A DNA stretch of 9,738 nt from Sphingobacteriales bacterium (lineage in GTDB: Bacteria; Bacteroidota; Bacteroidia; Chitinophagales; Chitinophagaceae), in the NCBI GenBank assembly GCA_947463665.1, contig CANHUD010000069.1:1-9738 (forward strand), written 5' to 3'. Below the pieces are notes generated by a model. That model was not told the origin of the DNA, searched no databases, and saw nothing but the letters and a program-made list of their open reading frames with translations. This document shows, piece by piece, positions 1-6,287 of this stretch (position 1 is its first letter; the number at the start of each line of letters is the position of its first letter). The position numbers were made by a program, and so were the translations under genes.

Positions 1-1440
1 GAATCAAAAATTGCCTGGAACGATGTACTGGGGCGGCTTGATGTAAAAGGCGGTACGGAGGAGCAGCGAAAGGTTTTTTATTCCTGTCTGTACCGGGCTG
101 TTTGTTTTCCTCAGAAACATTATGAAATCAGTTCAGAAGGCAAGCCTGTTCATTACAGTCCGTATACCGGTAAAATACAGCCTGGATTTCTCTACGCGGG
201 TACTGGGTTCTGGGATACTTTCCGGGCATTATATCCATTGCTGAATCTGCTGTATCCATCGGTCAACAAAGAGATGCAGGAAGGATTGCTGAATGCTTAC
301 AAAGAAGGTGGTTTCCTTCCGGAGTGGTCGAGCCCCGGCTTCCGGGATGTGATGGTGGGCAATAATTCCGCATCGGTGGTGGCCGATGCGTACCTGAAAG
401 GACTCAGAGGGTATGATATTGAAACACTTTATCAGGCGTTGCTTCATGGCGCCAACAATGAAGGGCCGCTGAATGCCGTGGGTCGAAAGGGCGTATCGTA
501 CTATAACCAGCTTGGATATGTCCCGTATGATGTGAAAATAAATGAGAATGCTGCCCGAACCCTGGAATATGCGTACGATGATTTTACCATCTGGAAACTG
601 GCCAAAGCGCTGAAGCGTCCGCAGGCGGAGATTGACCTGTATGAGAAGCGTATGCTGAATTACCGGAATCTGTTTGATCCGGAAACAAAACTCATGCGTG
701 GCCGTCTGAAGAACGGCGAGTTCATGAAGCCCTTCAATCCATTCAAATGGGGCGATGCGTTCACGGAGGGCAACAGCTGGCATTACAGCTGGAGTGTTTT
801 TCATGATATACAGGGGCTGATCAACCTGATGGGTGGCAGGAATACATTTGTATCGATGCTGGATTCTGTATTTACACTTCCGCCGGTATATGATGAGAGT
901 TATTATGGTTTTCCGATCCATGAGATCCGGGAGATGCAGGCTATCCGTTTTGGTCAGTATGCCCATGGTAACCAGCCGATCCAGCATCTGATCTATTTGT
1001 ATAATTATGCGGGAGAACCCTGGAAAACACAGTATTGGTCGCGTGAAGTGATGAACCGTTTGTACACATCCGGTGTCGATGGCTATTGTGGGGATGAGGA
1101 CAACGGGCAGACATCGGCCTGGTATATTTTTTCGGCAATGGGCTTCTACCCTGTTTGTCCGGGTACCGATGAATATGTTTTGGGGGCGCCATTGTTTCCG
1201 CAGATCGATGTAAAACTGGAGAACGGACAAAAATTGCAAATCATCGGTTCAAACAACCCTGCTTCCAACCGCTATGTTGGGCAGTTTCTGCGCAACGGAG
1301 TTTTGCACACCAAGAATTATGTGCAGCACGGCGATCTTATGAAAGGCGGCCGGCTCGAATTCCGTATGCAATCAAATCCGAATAAAACCCGCGGAACAGA
1401 CGAGAAAGATTATCCTTATTCATACTCATCAAAAAAATAG
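1..1440 (+). CDS. GH92 exo-alpha-mannosidase, C-terminal part (5' end outside window)
   Basis: Reading frame 1 is open from the first base to a TAG at 1438-1440, giving 479 visible residues. GH92 enzymes usually have about 750, so the N-terminal beta-domain is off the left edge. Family landmarks in order are GFWDTFR (205-225), GNNSASVVADAYLKG, EGNSWHYSW, GFPIHEIREM, GNQPIQHLIYLYNYAGEPW, GDEDNGQTSAWYIFSAMGFYP and the usual RGT..K.YPYS ending. As I recall the Bt3990 structure, Glu533 is the acid and Asp642/Asp644 the base. Here Glu (766-768) and two Asp (1093, 1099) keep exactly the 109 and 111 residue spacings. The His-Glu pair at 919-924 lies 51 and 52 residues after that Glu, matching His584-Glu585, which is linked to alpha-1,2 specificity. 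The enzyme is calcium-dependent, inverting and normally exported; the signal peptide cannot be seen. It forms an operon with the GH125 gene 2 nt downstream. The family is certain; the linkage preference is inferred. Confidence 0.95.
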   Translation, partial: ESKIAWNDVLGRLDVKGGTEEQRKVFYSCLYRAVCFPQKHYEISSEGKPVHYSPYTGKIQPGFLYAGTGFWDTFRALYPLLNLLYPSVNKEMQEGLLNAYKEGGFLPEWSSPGFRDVMVGNNSASVVADAYLKGLRGYDIETLYQALLHGANNEGPLNAVGRKGVSYYNQLGYVPYDVKINENAARTLEYAYDDFTIWKLAKALKRPQAEIDLYEKRMLNYRNLFDPETKLMRGRLKNGEFMKPFNPFKWGDAFTEGNSWHYSWSVFHDIQGLINLMGGRNTFVSMLDSVFTLPPVYDESYYGFPIHEIREMQAIRFGQYAHGNQPIQHLIYLYNYAGEPWKTQYWSREVMNRLYTSGVDGYCGDEDNGQTSAWYIFSAMGFYPVCPGTDEYVLGAPLFPQIDVKLENGQKLQIIGSNNPASNRYVGQFLRNGVLHTKNYVQHGDLMKGGRLEFRMQSNPNKTRGTDEKDYPYSYSSKK

Positions 1441-1442
1441 TC

Positions 1443-2867
1443 ATGACAGACAGACGGACATTTATAAAGCAGAGTAGCATGCTCACGGGTGCGATGCTGA
1501 TCGACCGGGAAAAATTCTTTATGCAGGATCTTTGTCACCGGCCTGCACGTGCAGAGCGCAAATTCGTGAGTGAGGCGGTGGAGCAGACCATTGCACGGAT
1601 GAAGAAGCTGATGGCGGATAAGGAACTGGCCTGTTTATTTGAGAACTGTTTTCCCAATACACTGGACACAACAGTAGATTTTGAGCATATAGACGGGAAG
1701 CCTGATACGTTTGTGATCACCGGGGATATTGATGCAATGTGGCTGCGCGACAGTACCGCGCAGGTATGGCCATATTTGCCGCTTATCAAAGAAGACCAGC
1801 CGCTGAAGCAGCTGATTGCCGGTGTGATCAACCGCCAGAAGAAATGCATCATACTGGATCCGTATGCCAATGCATTTTATAAGGATAAAACGAAGGTTAG
1901 CGAGTGGAGCAAGGACATCACCAAAATGCAGCCCGGCATTCATGAACGGAAATGGGAAATAGACTCCTTATGCTATCCGATCAGATTAGCTTATCATTAT
2001 TGGATAGTATCCGGAGATACATCTGTTTTTGATGCGGAGTGGGAAGAAACCATACGCCTAACGGTGCAGACGTTCCGGGAGCAGCAGCGGAAAAATGACC
2101 GCGGACCGTATACGTTCCAGCGGGAGACGTCGTGGGCAACAGACGGAGTGCCTATTTCCGGATACGGCTATCCGGTGAAGCCAGTGGGGCTCATCTGCTC
2201 GGTCTTCCGTCCGAGTGACGACGTTACATTGTTTCCCTTCCTGATACCCGCAAACTTTTTTGCGGTGGCTTCATTAGAACAGGCAGCCGAAATGCTGATA
2301 AAAATCCGCAAAAACAATACGCTGGCGGCAGCCTGTACCACGCTGGCCGGTGAGGTGAAATCAGCGCTTCAGAAATATGCAGTAGTAACCCATTCGGTGT
2401 ACGGAAAAGTATACGCTTTTGAAGTAAACGGATACGGCAGTTTTCACCTCATGGACGATGCCAATGTTCCGAGTCTGTTATCGCTCCCTTATCTACATGC
2501 GGTGAAGCCCGGTGATATGGTCTATGCCAATACACGCCGGCTGATTCTTTCAGAGGAGAATCCATTCTATTTTAAAGGGAAGGCAGCGGAAGGCATTGGT
2601 GGACCGCATGGAGGTATGTATACCATCTGGCCACTGGCCTTAACGATGCGTGGATTAACGTCTACGAATGTGGAGGAAGTGAGGAAATCGCTTCATATGT
2701 TGAAGACCACACATGCAGGAACCGGTTTCATGCATGAAGCGTTTCATATGGACGATCCGTCGAAGTTCAGCAGGAAGTGGTTTGCGTGGGCGAACACCTT
2801 ATTTGGAGAGTTCGTTCTGGATGTTCAGAAACGATATCCGCAACTGCTGCAGCTCTCGAATATTTAG
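1443..2867 (+). CDS. GH125 exo-alpha-1,6-mannosidase
   Basis: This is a complete 474-residue protein of the GH125 family (formerly DUF1237), an (alpha/alpha)6-barrel, metal-independent, inverting exo-alpha-1,6-mannosidase. Diagnostic stretches are DTFVITGDIDAMWLRDSTAQ (89-108), PYANAFY, HERKWEIDSLCYP, FRPSDD (255-260), LIPANFFAV, GIGGPHGGMYTIWPLAL, FMHEAFHMDDPSKFSRKWF and ANTLFGE. The catalytic pair is probably Asp259 in FRPSDD and Glu432 in MHEAF. Their spacing of 173 matches the Asp220/Glu393 pair I recall for the Clostridium enzyme. The ATG follows the GH92 stop by 2 nt, so translation is probably coupled. The N-terminus has a twin-arginine-like motif, DRRTFIK, but the hydrophobic stretch after it is short and is broken by DREK at 21-24. 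Export by Tat is therefore doubtful. It likely acts after or beside GH92 on mannan or high-mannose N-glycan. No terminator is seen before the convergent gene 12 nt downstream. Confidence 0.95.
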   Translation: MTDRRTFIKQSSMLTGAMLIDREKFFMQDLCHRPARAERKFVSEAVEQTIARMKKLMADKELACLFENCFPNTLDTTVDFEHIDGKPDTFVITGDIDAMWLRDSTAQVWPYLPLIKEDQPLKQLIAGVINRQKKCIILDPYANAFYKDKTKVSEWSKDITKMQPGIHERKWEIDSLCYPIRLAYHYWIVSGDTSVFDAEWEETIRLTVQTFREQQRKNDRGPYTFQRETSWATDGVPISGYGYPVKPVGLICSVFRPSDDVTLFPFLIPANFFAVASLEQAAEMLIKIRKNNTLAAACTTLAGEVKSALQKYAVVTHSVYGKVYAFEVNGYGSFHLMDDANVPSLLSLPYLHAVKPGDMVYANTRRLILSEENPFYFKGKAAEGIGGPHGGMYTIWPLALTMRGLTSTNVEEVRKSLHMLKTTHAGTGFMHEAFHMDDPSKFSRKWFAWANTLFGEFVLDVQKRYPQLLQLSNI

Positions 2868-2879
2868 CAAAAAATCGTT

Positions 2880-3323
2880 TCAAAACCAGGAGTACACAGC
2901 TGTTCGGATTCGCTTCAGGAAACCGGAACTGGGGACAGAATGGTCTGTGCACTCGATTTTATCTATCCGAAAGCGGAAAAGTGCCATTTTATCGGAATCG
3001 GCGGAAGGTAAAACACCTTCAGGTGCGCCGTCTGTTATCGGTATTCCTTCTTCATTTACATGGAGCAGTTCTGCCATTCCATTTAATGTAATAAAATAGG
3101 TATTTCCTTTTTTAAAAAAGACCAGAACACCCGGGAAGCGCTTATCTTCTGCTGTAAGGAATTGAGGGCAGGAAGCAAAGAAAAACAGACTTCCATCGTT
3201 TCCATAGCTTACGGCAGTGATCAATCCGGAAGAAAACGGCTTAGGTGCCTCGCTTACATTGTAAAGAATGGCACTTCTGATCTCAAGGATTCTGTGTCTT
3301 ACGATTTCTTCTTGCATTTCCAT
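2880..3323 (-). CDS. Pyridoxamine 5'-phosphate oxidase-like (FMN split-barrel) small protein, putative
   Basis: This is a 147-residue protein from the ATG at 3323-3321 to a TGA at 2882-2880. The frame stays open further upstream to 3560, but that extension would overlap the start of the divergent ferritin-like gene, and its Cys- and Phe-rich sequence looks non-coding. Recognisable PPOX-like features are an N-terminal helix (EEIVRHRILEIRSAILY), then alternating strands such as GLITAVSYGNDGSLFFFAS, FPGVLVFFKKGNTYFITLNG and MALFRFRIDKIECT. This is the layout of small FMN-binding split-barrel proteins often annotated as PPOX-family or general stress proteins. No catalytic residue can be assigned. 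Codon 82 of the open frame (ATG at 3317-3315) is an alternative start two residues in. A Bacteroidota-like promoter lies 28 nt upstream of the chosen start. Its neighbour is a YciF-type stress protein, which would fit a stress role. The family call rests on pattern resemblance only. Confidence 0.6.
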   Translation of the reverse strand: MEMQEEIVRHRILEIRSAILYNVSEAPKPFSSGLITAVSYGNDGSLFFFASCPQFLTAEDKRFPGVLVFFKKGNTYFITLNGMAELLHVNEEGIPITDGAPEGVLPSADSDKMALFRFRIDKIECTDHSVPSSGFLKRIRTAVYSWF

Positions 3324-3350
3324 GGACAATGCATTTGTTACCGGATGGAG

Positions 3351-3378
3351 CAAAATACATACCGCGGGTCTGTCACAA
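3351..3378 (-). promoter_or_regulatory. Possible Bacteroidota-type promoter for the PPOX-like gene
   Basis: On the minus strand GTTG (3379-3376) is followed, 18 nt later, by TATTTTG (3357-3351). This is close to the Bacteroidota primary-sigma consensus (TTTG, then about 19 nt, then TAnnTTTG), with one base missing from the downstream box. It sits 27 nt before the ATG at 3323, so a short leader would result, and it favours that start over longer versions of the gene. The call is based on pattern only. Confidence 0.3.
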
Positions 3379-3447
3379 CATCGTGGCATTGTTTTTTTAC
3401 CAGTGATGATACTCATCCTGAGTAGAAAAAATAAACGTGTTGATTTT

Positions 3448-4035
3448 ATGGCAAAGCAAACAAAAGGAAAACAAGGTGGAGGGAAAGTTTCTGCGAAAAC
3501 GCAGACAACAACCGTACGAAAGCAGACACCCATGCATTCCATGATGGAGAAACTCTTCATGGATCAGTTGAAGTCTTTGTACTACATGGAAAAAAACCAG
3601 ATTCGCACATTGGGACGACTGGCTAAAAAAGCTACGACGGATGAATTGAAAGATGTGCTGCTGGAACATCAGGAAATTACCCAGGAACAGCTGGGAAGGC
3701 TGGATCAGGTTTTTGAAATTTTAGGCAAGCGTGCACAGGTCAGAAAATGTCCGGCATTCGATGGATTGGTAGAAGAGGCCGATGAATTGCTGGGAGATAC
3801 TGAAGAGGATACGCTTACAAGGGATGTGGCACTGATTGTTTCGGTTCAGAAAATAAAACATTACGAGATTGCCGGATATGGCTGTCTGACCACACTGGCA
3901 AGAACATATGCGATGCAGGAAGCGGCCGACTGGTTACAGGAATCACTGGATGAGGAAAAAGACATGGATCAGCAGTTGACCTATATTGCTGAGAACAATA
4001 TCAATTACGAAGCAGGTCTTGAAGAGGAAGAGTAA
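3448..4035 (+). CDS. YciE/YciF-family ferritin-like protein (DUF892)
   Basis: This is a 195-residue protein of the YciE/YciF family (PF05974), four-helix ferritin-like proteins associated with stress and proposed to bind a di-iron centre. Family stretches are LFMDQLKSLYYMEKNQ (36-51), LLEHQEITQEQLGRLDQVFE (71-90), KCPAFDGLVEEADELL, LIVSVQKIKHYEIAGYG (129-145) and LQESLDEEKDMDQQLT. Likely metal ligands are Glu48, Glu73/His74, Glu80, His138/Glu140 and Glu169/Glu170, by comparison with the family. I chose the ATG at 3448 because the family domain starts near residue 30. The 60 in-frame codons upstream lie across the divergent promoter and look non-coding. Residues 1-27 form a Lys/Gln/Thr/Gly-rich, presumably disordered basic tail, and the C-terminus is acidic (LEEEE). 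The tail is longer than the YciF core needs and could touch DNA, as Dps tails do. The gene is monocistronic, with a strong terminator after it. Confidence 0.93.
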   Translation: MAKQTKGKQGGGKVSAKTQTTTVRKQTPMHSMMEKLFMDQLKSLYYMEKNQIRTLGRLAKKATTDELKDVLLEHQEITQEQLGRLDQVFEILGKRAQVRKCPAFDGLVEEADELLGDTEEDTLTRDVALIVSVQKIKHYEIAGYGCLTTLARTYAMQEAADWLQESLDEEKDMDQQLTYIAENNINYEAGLEEEE

Positions 4036-4145
4036 AAATTTCATGTTGTTGGTTTTGGGTTCCAAGGGTTAAGCCAGGCTATTTTTAGTCTGGCTTTTTA
4101 AATAGTACCGACCTTGGAGGTTGGGGGGCTGGCATGAAATTTTTA
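4033..4145. repeat. Three-tiered inverted repeat over the 3' end of the ferritin-like gene
   Basis: The outer arms are a perfect 13-bp inverted repeat: TAAAAATTTCATG at 4033-4045 and its complement at 4133-4145. The left arm begins with the stop codon of the ferritin-like gene. Inside are a 7-bp pair (TCCAAGG 4061-4067 and CCTTGGA 4112-4118) and then the terminator hairpin (4071-4096). The two segments between the outer and middle arms are nearly equal in length (15 and 14 nt) and are both G/T-rich, so they do not pair with each other. Alternatively, TA dinucleotides flank 11-bp arms (4035-4045 and 4133-4143), which is the layout of a very small MITE with a TA target duplication. No second copy occurs in the window. 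Confidence 0.6.
4071..4099 (+). terminator. Rho-independent terminator after the ferritin-like gene
   Basis: An 11-bp stem (AAGCCAGGCTA 4071-4081 with TAGTCTGGCTT 4086-4096, one G-U pair) has a TTTT loop. Five T residues run from 4095 to 4099, two of them shared with the stem. It begins 35 nt after the stop codon at 4035. The minus strand lacks a T-run after the stem, so it works in the plus direction only. Confidence 0.82.
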
Positions 4146-4210
4146 TAATGACTATATGTGCACGAAGCACTTTTTAAAATTCATTTTCATACGTTAAACA
4201 GGATACACCG

Positions 4211-4239
4211 GGGCTGGTTTCTACCAGCCCTTCTTTTTT
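4211..4239 (+). terminator. Second plus-strand rho-independent terminator
   Basis: A perfect 8-bp GC-rich stem (GGGCTGGT 4211-4218 with ACCAGCCC 4223-4230) has a TTCT loop and is followed by TTCTTTTTT (4231-4239). The plus-strand T-run makes it directional. It lies 33 nt from the 3' end of the convergent SET gene, so it would stop plus-strand read-through from entering that gene. It could also end a small RNA arising between 4100 and 4210, but I see no clear promoter there. Confidence 0.82.
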
Positions 4240-4272
4240 GAAAGCATGTTGAGAAAGGATTTACCGGAAGCG

Positions 4273-4791
4273 TTATTTCCCCAAAGCGCGCAAAATGAAG
4301 GGCATAACCCAACCGTTACGAATGTATCGTTGCTGAATTTCGACAGGGAGAAGATCAAAATCGGTGATTAGTTTACGACAGTGCGGTGCACCGCAGGTAC
4401 AATTCATTGTCCAGCTGCGTTCCAGCATGCTGGAAGAATAATCCCAGGTAATTTCCTCCCCTGATTTAATCAGACGGAGGCTGTAGAGAAAAAGATCCGC
4501 ATCTAACGCTGCATTCGGATTACAGCTGTGATTGACAAATCGGAATGGAGGCCTGCATAAGATGTATTTATTTACGGCAACCTGTACAGTATAGGCCTCC
4601 TGCTCTCCCAGAAATCGGGTAGCTTCAAATGTAAGAAGTTCCCCACTGGCCCGCATCAGAATGGTTTGTGGAGGAATATCCCGGGTAGCCACAACTGATT
4701 TTCCATGTAATCCTTCCTGAATGGAATAGATGGAACGAAGTTCTTTTTCACAGGAGATGTACATACTTTTAAAGGATGAATAGCAATTCAT
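4273..4791 (-). CDS. SET-domain protein lysine methyltransferase
   Basis: This is a complete 172-residue protein, about the size of a bare bacterial SET protein. It has the key SET features in order: GLHGKSVVATRDIPPQTIL (27-45), the SAM-binding RFVNHSCNPNA (84-94), and GEEITWDY (111-118) with the catalytic-type tyrosine. A post-SET motif, CTCGAPHC (131-138), together with Cys90 of NHSC would supply the four zinc-binding cysteines. It has no signal peptide or membrane segment, so it is presumably cytoplasmic and transfers methyl groups from SAM to lysines of an unknown protein. The ATG at 4791-4789 follows the kinase stop by 33 nt with AGGA just upstream. A second Met at residue 10 is a possible alternative start. 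It is the last gene of the rpoN-regulator-kinase-kinase run, so it is probably co-expressed with these. I see no classic intrinsic terminator on its own strand. Confidence 0.93.
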   Translation of the reverse strand: MNCYSSFKSMYISCEKELRSIYSIQEGLHGKSVVATRDIPPQTILMRASGELLTFEATRFLGEQEAYTVQVAVNKYILCRPPFRFVNHSCNPNAALDADLFLYSLRLIKSGEEITWDYSSSMLERSWTMNCTCGAPHCRKLITDFDLLPVEIQQRYIRNGWVMPFILRALGK

Positions 4792-4824
4792 GTTCCTGGC
4801 TGAAGGGCAATAGCTGCAGCCTTT

Positions 4825-6285
4825 TCAGGCAGAAAAAGAAGGATCGGATACTTTTGGGAACAAAATAGAGAAGGTTGTACCAACTCCTTCCACAGACCGT
4901 ACATCCGGTTGTGCTTTATGGGCCTGTAAAATAGTGAGGGTAGATGTGAGGCCCAGCCCCATTCCATTCTTTTTGGATGTGTAATAGGGCTCAAATATTT
5001 TCGGTATCTGGTCTTCCGGTATTCCTGAACCATTGTCTGTAATACGCACCTCCCAATAAGTATTATCCTCTAAAACAGATAGCACCAATCGCCCTTTATA
5101 TTCTTCCATTGCTTCAATAGCGTTGATGATTATATTGAGAAAAGCGATGACAAGATTCTCTTCATCCGCTCTGATATATGCCGGGCGATCCGGGTAGGAC
5201 GTTTGTACCTGAATTTTCTTCAGGGTGATCCTATCCATGGCAGCATGTATACTTTTGTCGATAAGATCCTGCAAAACCAGTATTTTACGCGCCATATGTG
5301 CCGGCCTGGCCATGATAAGCAAATCGTTTATAATAGCATTTATCCGGGCACTGTTACGGGCGATCACATCAAAATACGGCTGCTGACTTTCATCGTTGCT
5401 GATTTCAAGCAGCTGTTCAAGAGAGAGATTGATATTGGTCAGGGGATTTCGGATTTCATGTGCCAGCGTTCGGGCCAGTCGGCCGGCAGCTGCCAGCTTT
5501 TCACTGAGCAGAGCGGTTCGTTCAGCTTTTTTTAATTGGCTGATATTATGCAAAACACCCTGGATATAGGAATGACCGTCCGGGCTGGAAACAGTAACCA
5601 GAGACAGGATACAGGATTGTACTTCAGCGGATCGTCCGTACACTTCAATTTCCAGATCATTTACTTCACCAGTTGTTGTTAGGAGGTTTACGAGGGTATC
5701 CACATGTTTTTCATCGGGTAGAATATCATACAGACTGATACCGATCAGTTCTTCAGCAGAAAATCCGGTAAGGGTTTCCATGGCACCATTCACTTCCTGA
5801 AACCGGAGCTGCTGATCCATCATGAAGAGCGCATCGCGGGTTTTTTCAAAAATGGTTCGGAATTTCTGCTCGTTTTCCTTAAGCCTCCGGGTAGATCTTG
5901 CTTTTTCCAGTGAATAGCGGATACTTCGCTCCAGACTTTCGGTTGTAATTTCTGATTTCACGAGATAATCAGCAGCGCCGGCATTAAGGGCCTTGAGGGC
6001 GACATCTCTATTCCCCATACCAGTTAGTAATATCAATGGAGATTCCGGGTTGTATGGAATGGCCTGTTGCAGAAGATCCATACCTGTAATGGCCCCCAGG
6101 AAGTAGTCGATAAAATAAATATCATATGCTTTCTCGCAGATCCGCTTCAGGGCTTCCCCCGGACTGGCACACCAGTCGATGGTAAAAACACCATCGGTAA
6201 TCTTCTGGATATAAGAGGAAGTGATGTAGAAATCATCTTCATCATCATCAATGATCAGAATCTTGATCTTTGCCGGAACTGCCAT
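4825..6285 (-). CDS. REC-PAS-histidine kinase (receiver at the N-terminus)
   Basis: This is a 486-residue soluble protein. An N-terminal receiver (about 5-125) has acidic residues Asp13-Asp15, the phospho-acceptor Asp60 (IYFIDYFLG), Thr88 and Lys110. A PAS domain follows (about 140-255). Next is a HisKA domain with His276 in LAHEIRNPLTNI, and an HATPase with its N-box (NIIINAIEAM, 384-393), DNGSGIP (417-423) and GMGLGL (441-446). The NtrB-like H-box and FEPYYTSKKNGMGLGL signature suggest it is a natural partner for the NtrC-type regulator upstream in the operon. The receiver at the front, rather than the back, means its kinase activity may be set by phosphorylation from another kinase, possibly the PAS kinase whose stop lies 2 nt before this ATG. 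There are no transmembrane segments, so the signal is internal or comes through a partner. The ligand of the PAS domain is unknown. Confidence 0.95.
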   Translation of the reverse strand: MAVPAKIKILIIDDDEDDFYITSSYIQKITDGVFTIDWCASPGEALKRICEKAYDIYFIDYFLGAITGMDLLQQAIPYNPESPLILLTGMGNRDVALKALNAGAADYLVKSEITTESLERSIRYSLEKARSTRRLKENEQKFRTIFEKTRDALFMMDQQLRFQEVNGAMETLTGFSAEELIGISLYDILPDEKHVDTLVNLLTTTGEVNDLEIEVYGRSAEVQSCILSLVTVSSPDGHSYIQGVLHNISQLKKAERTALLSEKLAAAGRLARTLAHEIRNPLTNINLSLEQLLEISNDESQQPYFDVIARNSARINAIINDLLIMARPAHMARKILVLQDLIDKSIHAAMDRITLKKIQVQTSYPDRPAYIRADEENLVIAFLNIIINAIEAMEEYKGRLVLSVLEDNTYWEVRITDNGSGIPEDQIPKIFEPYYTSKKNGMGLGLTSTLTILQAHKAQPDVRSVEGVGTTFSILFPKVSDPSFSA

Positions 6286-6287
6286 TG

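Noticed and set aside
229..1239. Long open frame of 336 codons on the minus strand across the GH92 gene
   Set aside because: The opposite strand encodes all conserved GH92 motifs. The antisense protein has no recognisable domain and a His/Ile/Arg-rich composition typical of a shadow frame.
2828..2881. 8-bp inverted repeat GAAACGAT / ATCGTTTC around the convergent gene ends
   Set aside because: The 38-nt loop lies mostly in coding sequence and there is no T-run on either side, so it is not a credible terminator and is plausibly chance.
3268..3447. Upstream in-frame extension of the ferritin-like gene (60 codons)
   Set aside because: It crosses the divergent promoter region and the start of the PPOX-like gene, is unlike YciF proteins, and the ATG at 3448 gives a sensible start.
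3324..3560. Upstream extension of the PPOX-like gene on the minus strand
   Set aside because: It would run antisense into the start of the ferritin-like gene, its sequence is rich in Cys and Phe without domain character, and a promoter-like motif lies inside it.
4131..4146. Sigma-54-like promoter, TGGCAT then GAAAT then TTTT, on the plus strand
   Set aside because: The -12 GC pair, essential for sigma-54 recognition, is replaced by TT. No plus-strand gene follows, and the site lies in the inverted-repeat arm.
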